This document shows, piece by piece, positions 6,908 through 14,105 of a stretch of DNA of 32,384 nt. The DNA is taken from positions 1-32,384 of the forward strand of contig JAHDFX010000050.1 in NCBI GenBank assembly GCA_020627965.1. Direction: 5' to 3'. Every line of letters starts with the position of its first letter. The first letter of the stretch is position 1. The DNA is from Saprospiraceae bacterium. Lineage in GTDB: Bacteria; Bacteroidota; Bacteroidia; Chitinophagales; Saprospiraceae. Below the pieces are notes generated by a model. The model saw only the letters and a list, made by a program, of their open reading frames with translations, made no database searches and was not told the DNA's origin. Both the position numbers and the translations under genes were made by a program.

Positions 6908-7320
6908 GAAGAAACATTAACATCAAGGGGGCTTTTCAATTCAAAGGTATCGCGAAAGTCACGAACATATCCCCGCAGTTCATCACCAGCTCCATTACTC
7001 AGAAAATTCGATTCACCTAGTACTCGTGCTATTTTCTCTCCCTGGCTTTCCGGTTGTTCAGAATACGTAAGTACTTGTTGAAGTGTCTCTTGTGTCAATC
7101 CGTTTGCCTTTGCTTGGCTATGACTCTTTGCTAATTGCTTCAGGAGCCGAGAACGTTCACCGCCCATCGCCTCATATTGCTGGAGTGGTAACATCACCAC
7201 AATTGATTCACCACGACTCGTAATGGCTACAGGTTCCATCTGGGCTTTCCGGAGTATGGCTCCTGGTCGTTTATTCAGTTCGGTAGAGGAGATTTGTTTG
7301 AGTGTCACTGTTAAGATCAC
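6904..7320 (-). CDS. Phd/YefM-type antitoxin
   Basis: The 138-residue partner of the PIN toxin. The N-terminus (VTLKQISSTELNKRPGAILRKAQ, then PVAITSRGESIVVMLPLQQYEAM) is the Phd/YefM DNA-binding fold. The C-terminal about 80 residues are longer than usual and rich in Gln and Glu; they would wrap and inhibit the toxin. The start is GTG, either at 7320 or at 7308; the latter gives the more typical N-terminus. A perfect palindrome TCACTATAGTGA (7317-7328) covers the start. A second inverted repeat further upstream sits between promoter boxes, so the pair is probably autorepressed. Confidence 0.85.
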   Translation of the reverse strand: MILTVTLKQISSTELNKRPGAILRKAQMEPVAITSRGESIVVMLPLQQYEAMGGERSRLLKQLAKSHSQAKANGLTQETLQQVLTYSEQPESQGEKIARVLGESNFLSNGAGDELRGYVRDFRDTFELKSPLDVNVSS

Positions 7321-7347
7321 TATAGTGAAAAAATGAAAACTATATAT

Positions 7348-7379
7348 AAAATACCTATTTTAGGTATTTTACGCAAATA
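7348..7379 (-). promoter_or_regulatory. Promoter and operator of the Phd/VapC pair
   Basis: On the minus strand TTGCGT (7374-7379) and TATTTT (7351-7356) are 17 nt apart. A perfect 10-bp inverted repeat, AAAATACCTA (7348-7357) and TAGGTATTTT (7361-7370), fills the spacer and overlaps the -10 box. This is the expected site for antitoxin autorepression. Confidence 0.5.
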
Positions 7380-7424
7380 GTTATGCGGTAATGCAGAATG
7401 CTGTCTTTTCAACAGGAAAATAAA

Positions 7425-7607
7425 CTATCTTCTTTCTGAAAACGCGAAATCTTCCCGAAAATCCTCCCGATTTTTTCTTACAAATGCGGCTGTATCACTA
7501 TCAATAATGTTTGCCATTTGATGAGCAACTTTAGTCCATTTCCCTTTTTGAGGTATATTCCTTTTCTCTGTTACCCTTGAGAGATGATAGTGTTTTTGAC
7601 AAACCAT
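7425..7607 (-). CDS. Doubtful 60-residue ORF
   Basis: A 60-residue frame rich in charged residues ending IIDSDTAAFVRKNREDFREDFAFSERR. Its ATG lies in an inverted repeat shared with the divergent small ORF at 7683. No ribosome binding site and no recognisable family. It is listed because the strand is otherwise empty and the C-terminal half has a plausible helical composition. It may be a gene fragment. Confidence 0.2.
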   Translation of the reverse strand: MVCQKHYHLSRVTEKRNIPQKGKWTKVAHQMANIIDSDTAAFVRKNREDFREDFAFSERR

Positions 7608-7680
7608 TCACAAAGATACTATTGGGGTAATAGATTCCATCGTCTTTGTGACTGTGGTTTGTCAGTCTGTTGCCCCAATA
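7597..7680. repeat. Compound inverted repeat between two small ORFs
   Basis: Three nested or staggered pairs: TGACAAACCA (7597-7606) with TGGTTTGTCA (7655-7664), CACAAAGA (7609-7616) with TCTTTGTG (7643-7650), and TATTGGGG (7620-7627) with CCCCAATA (7673-7680). The first two stack into an interrupted 18-bp stem. It ends just before the ATG of the ORF at 7683, so it may be an operator or a leader hairpin hiding its ribosome binding site. Confidence 0.55.
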
Positions 7681-7682
7681 AT

Positions 7683-7853
7683 ATGAAACAAAAATTGAAA
7701 TTGATGACTCAACAGCAACTGAGAGTTATTGGTGATCTTCTTTTGCTTCTTCTTGAACATCCGGAGATACGCTGGTCCCAGGATGAAAGCGCTAAATTGC
7801 ACAGTACTGCTATTGATGTTATTAACCTACAAGTGGGTATTCAGGAGAAGTGA
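7683..7853 (+). CDS. Small helical protein, unknown
   Basis: A 56-residue protein (start ATG 7683; ATG 7704 is an alternative) with a Leu-rich helix VIGDLLLLLLEHPEIRW and a polar C-terminus. The hydrophobic run is too short and too close to charges for a convincing membrane span. No ribosome binding site is visible and the upstream DNA is the compound inverted repeat, which may regulate it. I do not recognise the family. A bidirectional terminator-like hairpin follows at 8008. It may be a copy-number or antitoxin-like peptide of the adjacent replicon, but nothing in the sequence proves that. Confidence 0.4.
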   Translation: MKQKLKLMTQQQLRVIGDLLLLLLEHPEIRWSQDESAKLHSTAIDVINLQVGIQEK

Positions 7854-8007
7854 CTAGTACCTGAGACGTTAAACGCTCTTAAATCGTTTTTGCGGCGTTT
7901 TTTTGTGTCTCTTGTGGTTAAAGTTGTCTTTTGCTAAAAAATGCGAAATTTCGCAAATATGTGGCATATTACGGGTGTTCTGCTCAGTCCTTTGCCCTTA
8001 TTGGTGG

Positions 8008-8042
8008 AAAAAGGGTAAGAAATCTTGCCTTACCCCTTTTTT
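8008..8042. terminator. Bidirectional terminator-like hairpin
   Basis: AAAAAGGGTAAG (8008-8019) pairs with CTTACCC-C-TTTTT (8029-8041) with one bulged base and a 9-nt loop. The A tract on one side and T tract on the other make it a plausible intrinsic terminator in both directions. It separates the small ORF from the replication region. Confidence 0.5.
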
Positions 8043-8154
8043 CCCTTTGGACGGTCATTGGCTCCTCAGCTTGTACCGTGATTCGATCGTACCATGTCTT
8101 TTTGTCGGTCAAAAGGGCTTCTTTTTCCCTTTTGGGGCAAATACCTGCGGGGGC

Positions 8155-8208
8155 TTGGGGGCGGCGAGCCCCCAATTCGGAAATTTTATTTCCGCAAGCC
8201 GCTTGCGG
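8155..8208. repeat. Three consecutive hairpins before the replication origin
   Basis: TTGGGGGC-ggcga-GCCCCCAA (8155-8175), CGGAAAT-ttt-ATTTCCG (8178-8194) and CCGCAAGC-c-GCTTGCGG (8192-8208) follow one another almost without gap. All are perfect stems. Such a cluster upstream of iterons could be a single-strand initiation site, a terminator set or a regulatory RNA. The sequence does not decide which. Confidence 0.6.
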
Positions 8209-8215
8209 CATTGTG

Positions 8216-8244
8216 TTTAATACAATAGTATTTAATACAATAGT
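8216..8244. repeat. Tandem 15-bp AT-rich direct repeat
   Basis: TTTAATACAATAGT occurs at 8216-8229 and again at 8231-8244, a 15-bp period, between the hairpin cluster and the iterons. AT-rich direct repeats in this position are often the DNA unwinding element of an iteron origin. That role is inferred from position only. Confidence 0.5.
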
Positions 8245-8304
8245 GTTCAGCTCCTTTTTTTAGCTCTTTTTTGGCTTAAAATCAGTAGTTTACGCTTATT
8301 GGGG

Positions 8305-8456
8305 TGTACAGCCTAGTCCTCAGTAAGTGTACAGCCTAGTCCTCAGTAAGTGTACAGCCTAGTCCTCAGTTAAAAATGGACTTATCCACAGGTTCAAAAT
8401 GTCCTGTACAGCCTAGTCCTCAGATTGCTATTCTGTCTGTACAGGAAAGTCCTCAA
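8305..8456. other. Iteron replication origin (oriV)
   Basis: Four exact copies of the 19-bp iteron TGTACAGCCTAGTCCTCAG lie at 8305-8323, 8328-8346, 8351-8369 and 8405-8423. The first three have a 23-bp period. A fifth, degenerate copy (TGTACAGGAAAGTCCTCAA) is at 8438-8456, closest to the rep start. They lie upstream of the initiator gene on the same strand, and the gap between copies 3 and 4 holds a DnaA box. This is the standard layout of an iteron plasmid origin. The last degenerate copy probably also serves as the rep autoregulation site. Confidence 0.9.
8382..8390 (+). promoter_or_regulatory. DnaA box
   Basis: TTATCCACA is a perfect consensus DnaA box within the iteron region, so initiation probably needs host DnaA as well as the plasmid Rep protein. 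Confidence 0.8.
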
Positions 8457-8485
8457 GGTGAAAACTTCTTTTTTGATAGGTATCC

Positions 8486-9736
8486 ATGACGATTGAATCT
8501 CTCGTTAAGAAGCCAACTCAGATAGAAATGTTTGAATCTATGGAGATTGCTCGTCCTGATGTCAACATTGGTAAGTGGGCAGGTTGGATTTTTGCATCTC
8601 CTTGGTCAAAAAATTTGCATGATCCTAAAAAACATGTTTGGCAAACGGAATTTGATGATCGATTGGTAAAAGCTTCTATTGCTATTCGTCCGGTTAGTGG
8701 GATGAAACGTCCGACAACAACCTCATACCGTGTTTTTTTGGCACTCCTTCAAATATGGGAGCAATTGGAAAAGCCTGTTGATGGAGTCATTGTTTTTTCT
8801 GCTCGGCAGTTGGCAGAAATGTTACACATGAAGGGTTTTGGAAGACGGAATGCGGAAATTATTCATGAGCACTTAGAGATCTTGAGTGGTACATTACTCA
8901 CTTGGACGTTTGCTTTTGAAAAAGAAGGACAAAGAGAACGTGTTGTCTCTGACATGCATATCATTGATGGGCAGACGTATTTTGAGCGAGAAGTTTTTGC
9001 AAAAAAAGAGTTGTTTACTCGTCAACAAATAGTTCGACTTAATCCTGATCTTGTAGCAAATATGCTGGCAGGAAAGACAAAGCCGATTAACTATAAGGTA
9101 TTTATTTCAATACGAAATGACAGCAGTGCGAATTTGTATACCCTTTTGGACGTGTATCTTGCAAAAAAAAGACGATGGGAACGTCGAGCGAAAGCACTGA
9201 TTTATGAAGACCTGGAATTTTCTGGAAAGCGGTATGAGCAGAAACGCTTGCGTTTGGCCAAGTTGAAAGAATTTGTTCATGAACTGAACGGCAAGGATAT
9301 GATGTATGGAAGATTGAAGCTTTCGTATTGTGAAACTTCAGATGCTCAAGATTATAAATTGGTTGCTGAAAAAGTTCCAAGGAAGGGAAAAAAGAAAAGA
9401 ACTCCTCCAAAAATCGCGAATAGTCCCGGAGAAATTGCCTATATTGTTGGTGAAATTCTCAAAACTCTTTCTCGTCTCCCTGGTGGTGTTTCCTCCTCAC
9501 CAAAAACGCAAAAAACGCTTGAGCTTCTTGGTCGTTGGTACAGTAAAAATCTTTTATTTCGGGCGCTGGCGATAGTTAAATCCGAAGTTCAGGTGAAAAA
9601 AACTCCTGTGAAAGCCTTTGTGTATCAGGTTCATGTTTTAGCGCATGAGCAGGGGTTTTCGTGGGTACGTGATTGTGGTGATCAGTGCCGGTATCGACCA
9701 GAAAACAGAACCCCACTTTTTGAACAGAAGGGATAA
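8486..9736 (+). CDS. rep: Plasmid replication initiator protein
   Basis: A 416-residue protein directly downstream of the iterons, start ATG 8486 with AGG 6 nt upstream. Two winged-helix-like parts can be seen: residues of about 70-135 (TTTSYRVFLALLQIWEQL, then FSARQLAEMLHMKGFGRRNAEIIHEHLEIL) and of about 195-290 (INYKVFISIRNDSSANLYTLLDVYLAKKRRWERRA and a basic helix). This matches dimeric iteron-binding initiators, which open the origin and load DnaB. The C-terminal third (residues 295-416) is basic and Lys/Pro-rich (KVPRKGKKKRTPP). I cannot place it reliably in a named subfamily such as Rep_3 or TrfA. The assignment as initiator rests on the winged-helix pattern together with the origin beside it. 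Confidence 0.85.
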   Translation: MTIESLVKKPTQIEMFESMEIARPDVNIGKWAGWIFASPWSKNLHDPKKHVWQTEFDDRLVKASIAIRPVSGMKRPTTTSYRVFLALLQIWEQLEKPVDGVIVFSARQLAEMLHMKGFGRRNAEIIHEHLEILSGTLLTWTFAFEKEGQRERVVSDMHIIDGQTYFEREVFAKKELFTRQQIVRLNPDLVANMLAGKTKPINYKVFISIRNDSSANLYTLLDVYLAKKRRWERRAKALIYEDLEFSGKRYEQKRLRLAKLKEFVHELNGKDMMYGRLKLSYCETSDAQDYKLVAEKVPRKGKKKRTPPKIANSPGEIAYIVGEILKTLSRLPGGVSSSPKTQKTLELLGRWYSKNLLFRALAIVKSEVQVKKTPVKAFVYQVHVLAHEQGFSWVRDCGDQCRYRPENRTPLFEQKG

Positions 9737-9754
9737 AAAGAGAGGGCAGATAAA

Positions 9755-9788
9755 TTGACGAAGTCGTCTTTTATAACTATAGTACTAT
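9755..9788 (+). promoter_or_regulatory. Promoter and operator of the AbrB/PIN pair
   Basis: TTGACG (9755-9760) and TATAGT (9778-9783) are separated by 17 nt, a good sigma70 promoter. The perfect palindrome ATAGTACTAT (9779-9788) overlaps the -10 box, a natural site for repression by the antitoxin. Confidence 0.6.
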
Positions 9789-9831
9789 CGTACTTTCTTT
9801 TTTCTCCGTGATGCCAACTGCGAGGGGACAC

Positions 9832-10203
9832 ATGCCAATAGCACGACTAAAAGAAAAACGACAAATAACGGTTCCAGCAGAAATATGCCGTCAAATACAG
9901 GCTGATACCGGCGATATGTTTGATTTTGAAGTTGATGGCAACCATGTTGTTATGAGGCTTCAACGGCTTGTTCCTGCTGGGCAGCAAAAGGGTATTGATA
10001 CTTCTTCATATGCAGGATCAACAAAAGAACCTGCTGGATCGGTGGATCAAACCGGAAAAAAAATGAGGCCTCAATCAAAAAAAGCGCAAGAAGCGTTAGC
10101 GTTTAGAGAACGTATAGAACGTGCTCATGAAGAAGCAAGAGCTAAGGGATATGATATCAGTGCTTCTCTGGATGAAGAAGATTACTATAAGCAATACCTC
10201 TGA
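9832..10203 (+). CDS. SpoVT/AbrB-type antitoxin
   Basis: A 123-residue antitoxin. The N-terminal 45 residues (MPIARLKEKRQITVPAEICRQI, then DTGDMFDFEVDGNHVVMRL) form the AbrB swapped-hairpin DNA-binding fold; RQITVPAEI is its signature. A low-complexity linker follows (residues 50-85), then a helical charged tail (EALAFRERIERAHEEARAKGYD) that would bind the toxin. The ATG at 9832 is chosen because GAGGGGAC precedes it; the frame opens earlier at 9808. The stop overlaps the next start (TGATG), so the two are co-translated. Confidence 0.85.
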   Translation: MPIARLKEKRQITVPAEICRQIQADTGDMFDFEVDGNHVVMRLQRLVPAGQQKGIDTSSYAGSTKEPAGSVDQTGKKMRPQSKKAQEALAFRERIERAHEEARAKGYDISASLDEEDYYKQYL

Positions 10204-10613
10204 TGAAAAAGCTTTTTTTTGACACGAATGTTGTTTTGGATTTTTGTCTTCAATCTCGTGATGGGTATCATTCCGCTCAGAAAATAATTGAGGTTTCTGT
10301 ACAGCGAAAGCAATCATTGATCATCGCTTGGCATACCCTTTCGGTTCTTGAGTATGTGGGAGGAAAAATCCTAAAAGAAGAAATGTATCCAATACTCCGG
10401 AATGTGGTCGAGCTTTTCGAGATCCCAGTTGTTGGAAGCCTGGAAGCTGAGCAAGCCTTTCAGTATTTGAATGGAGATTATGAAGACGCCATACAGATTG
10501 TTTCTGCATTGCAAGCTGATGCAGATGTGATACTAACGGCGGATACATCCGGCGGATTTGAGAAAAGTCCCATTCCGGTGATGACTCCAAAGATGTATTT
10601 GGATGTCAGATAG
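10203..10613 (+). CDS. PIN-domain toxin
   Basis: A 136-residue PIN-domain ribonuclease paired with the AbrB antitoxin. Acidic residues expected in the active site are present: D7 (FFDTNVVLD), E50 (SVLEYVGG), D95 (DYEDAIQ) and D114 (LTADTSG). The C-terminal VMTPKMYLD matches the end of PIN proteins that pair with AbrB- or Phd-type partners. It probably cleaves structured RNA and halts growth when the antitoxin is lost. It ends convergently with the replication-relaxation gene. The 49 nt between them are G/A-rich with no clear hairpin. Confidence 0.83.
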   Translation: MKKLFFDTNVVLDFCLQSRDGYHSAQKIIEVSVQRKQSLIIAWHTLSVLEYVGGKILKEEMYPILRNVVELFEIPVVGSLEAEQAFQYLNGDYEDAIQIVSALQADADVILTADTSGGFEKSPIPVMTPKMYLDVR

Positions 10614-10662
10614 CAACAGAAATGGAATGAGGGAGGAAGAAGGGAGGGGGATTGAGAAAGGG

Positions 10663-11571
10663 TTAGGTTTTCAAAATGGTTTGTGACTGGCGCTTGCGGT
10701 CTGTCCAAATAGGCTGCGAGAGCAGGCTTTGAGGGGTGACGGTATCGTAGGAAGTGAACCAGACTAAATCAGCCCCCTCAAAACCGTCGAGGAGTGTCAT
10801 CAGGTTGTCTAGGCGTTTCTGGCTCTTGGTCTGAAACAACAAGCGGAATCCGTTAAAACGCCCGAACTTTTGGTATGTCCCGTGTTGGTGGTACAGGTTA
10901 TATCCAATGAGTTTATCCCGAATGACCTTCAGGGCTTCTGTCCCCCGGTCAATCTCTACAAAATAGAGGCGCTGATGTTCTGCGAGCGCATCTTTCCCTT
11001 GAAGAATGAACATCGCATCAGGATAGACGGTATAGTTTTGGCGGCTGGTGGGGTGCTGAATTTCATCGTAGAGACGATACCGATGTTTGCCAACGGCATT
11101 CTTGGTATGGTGGCGCAACTCAAAATCAGCAACAAAACGCCGTAAAGCAATTGTTGGGTGGTGAGTAAGGGCTTGCTCCGTACAAAGGCGGAACTCACTC
11201 ACATCAAGGGCATGTTGCAAAAAGATGGGTCGTACCTGGTGCTTGCTAGAAAAGGTGCTGAGGGTTTCTCCTTGGCTTTCCAAGAGCTTTCGACCCTCCT
11301 TCTCCAAATAATAGGCCACTTCACACGATCCCTGACCGATTTGTATATAGGGCGTAATCCGTCCCACATAGCGATTGTGGAACAAATATTTCAGCCGCCG
11401 CCTGGCACTTTGTATCGATCGGCAATTCGGGAAGCAGAGTCGCTGCACCTGGCCCGTGCGTAAATAGCGGTACCGATTCAGTGCCCGGAGGATGTCCAGG
11501 TCACGCGTCGTCAGGACAAAGGCAACATGCTTTTGGGGCTGGTATTTAGGCAGAGGAGAAGGCTTTGCCAT
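10663..11571 (-). CDS. Replication-relaxation family winged-helix protein
   Basis: A 302-residue protein resembling the replication-relaxation family, which is recurrent on plasmids and integrative elements beside TraG/TraM-like ATPases. Residues 18-75 (LTTRDLDILRALNRYRYLRTGQVQRLCFP, then RSARRRLKYLFHNRYVGR) form a winged helix. The middle and C-terminus (FRLCTEQAL and YFVEIDRGTEALKVIRDKLIGY) resemble a restriction-endonuclease-like core with E and D residues, but I cannot confirm catalysis. The start ATG 11571 has AGGGAA upstream and lies 9 nt after the ATPase gene, as the last gene of the five-gene minus-strand operon. It probably binds the element's own DNA and works with the ATPase. Confidence 0.75.
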   Translation of the reverse strand: MAKPSPLPKYQPQKHVAFVLTTRDLDILRALNRYRYLRTGQVQRLCFPNCRSIQSARRRLKYLFHNRYVGRITPYIQIGQGSCEVAYYLEKEGRKLLESQGETLSTFSSKHQVRPIFLQHALDVSEFRLCTEQALTHHPTIALRRFVADFELRHHTKNAVGKHRYRLYDEIQHPTSRQNYTVYPDAMFILQGKDALAEHQRLYFVEIDRGTEALKVIRDKLIGYNLYHQHGTYQKFGRFNGFRLLFQTKSQKRLDNLMTLLDGFEGADLVWFTSYDTVTPQSLLSQPIWTDRKRQSQTILKT

Positions 11572-11580
11572 GCATGTTCC

Positions 11581-14103
11581 CTATGTAAACAGGGCATCAC
11601 CGCCAGATGGCGCGTCCAGAAGGGGAGGCTTGGGCGCAAGAGAAGACTCATCAAACCGCAGAGGTTCCCCAAACCATGCCACCTGACGGGCTTGACTGAG
11701 CTGTTGCGCCTGTTCTGCTGAGATGTAAGCGGATGCATGTTGCAAAAACACCTGCTCTTCAAACCGGGCAATCCTCTGAGGAGAAAACCTGGGGCTGTAA
11801 GCAATGCTACGAACGGTCTCAATCCGGGTCCGTTTCGGAGCAGCATTGCCGATCTTGATATAGGCTTCTGCAACGCCCTGATTCTTGATCGCCGCCATTG
11901 CCATGTAGGAGAGCTCCTCCTTTGACCAGAAAGTGCGGCTGGTCAACTCGGTATATTCCTCCGGGCGCAGGAAGGGGACGGTTGATTCGCCTTCACCCGT
12001 TGACTGACTTTGCATAGTGCCGTGACTCGTAGAATGGCTGGTTCCTTGAGTCTGGGATGTGCCTTGCGTTTTCGCCTCACTGTGAGAAGTGCCCGTTGTG
12101 TGGCCATGGCTCCTGGTGGTGGACTGAGATTCGGTATGGGCGCTGCCTTCAGTGTAGGACTGCGAGGTGGAGTGAGTGCTGCTTTGGCTTTGGTGTTCCC
12201 CAACGGCCTGGCTTTGGGATGTCGTGTGGCTACTGCCTTGGCTAGAGGACTGAAACTGCCCTTGGGCATCACTGTGTGAGGTTCCCTTGGTATCACTCTG
12301 GTTCTTGGTGTTGGAGCCGCCCTCACTGTCACTACGGCTGTTACTGCTGGTGGAAGACTGAGAATTTCCCCGTGTGTTTTGTTGGCTCCGAGCCTGATTA
12401 TAGTGATGAATGCTTTGGGTATTAAACGATTGTCCTTTAGTCGCTCCATCACTGTGACCTCTGTTTTGACCGCGACTCTGGCTATCTGATCGTCCGCTGG
12501 TGTGAGACCAATTCTGTGTACTAGATGTCCCGCTGGTATGGCTTTCCGAAGCGCCGGTGGTGTGCGTGTTACTGGCGCCTTGGCTCATTCCTTGGGTTTG
12601 CCCGTCACTGCTTCTGGTGGTCGTTGTGTTGGAAGACCCTCTGGTATTACTGGTTCCCTGTGTTGAGCCACTGGTGTTGGAGGTACTACTCGTATCAGCA
12701 GACCCAGTAGTTTCCGATTCCCCTGTTGTCTGGGTTTTTGTGGCACCAGTACTGCGGCTCACCCCATCGCTTTTGGACTGACTTTCACTTTTCCCTTGGG
12801 TTTGTGTTGAGCTGGTTCCTTGGGACTGACTCTGTTGGCGTGAGGTGACAGTGCGGGTTTCTTCCACGTGTCGAACTTTGGTGGTGTGGAGATCATATTT
12901 GACCGCCTGGAGGTTGAGGAAGCCGGTATTGATCTCATCATTCATGATCTCGGCATCCTCTTTCGACAAGCCGCCAAAAACCACCTTATTTTTACAGTTG
13001 GTGAGTACAGAGGCATACAAATACTCATCCTCTTCCCGTAATTGCGCCAAGTGCTGGTGAGCAAGGGTCAAAAACAGCTTGAACTTGCGGGCTTCCTCCA
13101 ACGCCCGAGCGATATCACGGGTAACAAATTGGGCGAATTCATCAATGTACAGATAAAACGGCTTCAAACTGGAATCACGCGGGTTCCGTAACTTCGCCAC
13201 GCGAAAGATCTCATTGACCAGCAAAATACCGAGCAATTGGGTGTTTTCATGGCTGATCTTGTTTCCTCCAGCAAGGTTAACCAACACAATCTTGCCTTCA
13301 TCCATTGCCTGATCAAATTGGAGAACATGTTCCTGTTGACCAATGACCTGGCGGATGATGTCATTGCGCAAAAATTTCCGTAAACGGTTCGCCGCCCCTT
13401 CAATCAGATTTTGCTTTTGTGTCTGTGTGCTGGATTCAAACATCATCCAGTCATCAAGTACCACGTCGCTGGAAACCCGCCTGAGCAGGACGCGTCTCCC
13501 ATCGTTATTATGGATATTGATCAGCGGAACGCTTTCAACCAGGGTCAGGCGATTGATAATCAGGGGGTAAAAAATGTTCTCCAGCCATTTGGTGATGCGC
13601 GGTGTGCGGTCAGACTTATCCTGCCCCCAGGCTTTCAAACACGCACTGATCAGCATATCAAGCGTATAGTCAATAAACGCCGGATTATCCGGAATAGGGT
13701 TAAAACCAAGTACTTGATCATGCCCACCAGCCGGATGAAACAATACAACCCGTTCTGCCAAGCGTGGGTGCCGATGGGACAAAAACAACACGAGTTCATC
13801 GTATAACGAGCCGTGCGGATCAATCAGGCACAGCCCACTGTGGCGATCGAGCACATCTTGCCGAAGCAAATGCTCCAGAAACTTCGATTTTCCGGTACCG
13901 GTGGATCCCAGAATATGCGTATGGTTGCCGCGATCCTGACGGGTAAAAGCAACACGGCTTTCATCAAATGCCTTGCCGAGCGCTTGGTGTCGCGTCTGTC
14001 GCTTCGCAAATTGCCCCAGAGAAGTATCTCGCTTTGCCGTGACCGCTGTGTGTTGTTGCCGCGTCGGATGCTTCCCAATGGAAGTCAAGCGATCATTGAC
14101 CAC
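11581..14103 (-). CDS. TraG/HerA-like DNA-translocating ATPase with giant Ser/Gln-rich insertion
   Basis: An 840-residue ATPase related to conjugative TraG/TraD-type and HerA/VirB4-like pumps. Walker A is GSTGTGKS (residues 66-73), Walker B is FYLYIDEFAQF (D321, E322), and the following LTLAHQHLAQL is the sensor-like region. Residues of about 420-705 are a striking low-complexity block of S, T, Q, G, N and H repeats (units such as SQSQGTS, HSTSQS and TSHSEAK), with almost no hydrophobic residues. After it a structured C-terminal segment resumes (VPFLRPEEYTELTSRTFWSKEEL). The start is GTG, 2 nt after the previous stop. There is no membrane helix; the preceding gene encodes one and may supply the anchor. 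The block is in frame throughout and uses varied codons, which argues for selection on the protein. The substrate may be plasmid DNA. Confidence 0.83.
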   Translation of the reverse strand: MVNDRLTSIGKHPTRQQHTAVTAKRDTSLGQFAKRQTRHQALGKAFDESRVAFTRQDRGNHTHILGSTGTGKSKFLEHLLRQDVLDRHSGLCLIDPHGSLYDELVLFLSHRHPRLAERVVLFHPAGGHDQVLGFNPIPDNPAFIDYTLDMLISACLKAWGQDKSDRTPRITKWLENIFYPLIINRLTLVESVPLINIHNNDGRRVLLRRVSSDVVLDDWMMFESSTQTQKQNLIEGAANRLRKFLRNDIIRQVIGQQEHVLQFDQAMDEGKIVLVNLAGGNKISHENTQLLGILLVNEIFRVAKLRNPRDSSLKPFYLYIDEFAQFVTRDIARALEEARKFKLFLTLAHQHLAQLREEDEYLYASVLTNCKNKVVFGGLSKEDAEIMNDEINTGFLNLQAVKYDLHTTKVRHVEETRTVTSRQQSQSQGTSSTQTQGKSESQSKSDGVSRSTGATKTQTTGESETTGSADTSSTSNTSGSTQGTSNTRGSSNTTTTRSSDGQTQGMSQGASNTHTTGASESHTSGTSSTQNWSHTSGRSDSQSRGQNRGHSDGATKGQSFNTQSIHHYNQARSQQNTRGNSQSSTSSNSRSDSEGGSNTKNQSDTKGTSHSDAQGQFQSSSQGSSHTTSQSQAVGEHQSQSSTHSTSQSYTEGSAHTESQSTTRSHGHTTGTSHSEAKTQGTSQTQGTSHSTSHGTMQSQSTGEGESTVPFLRPEEYTELTSRTFWSKEELSYMAMAAIKNQGVAEAYIKIGNAAPKRTRIETVRSIAYSPRFSPQRIARFEEQVFLQHASAYISAEQAQQLSQARQVAWFGEPLRFDESSLAPKPPLLDAPSGGDALFT

Positions 14104-14105
14104 GA

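Noticed and set aside
8305-8456. CRISPR array
   Set aside because: Repeats are 19 bp with 4-nt gaps, next to a DnaA box and rep gene; they are iterons. The 9-bp array at 5163-5458 also has no spacers.
11943-12452. 169-residue ORF within the Ser-rich block
   Set aside because: A shifted reading of the low-complexity repeats. The main frame is continuous on both sides of the block.
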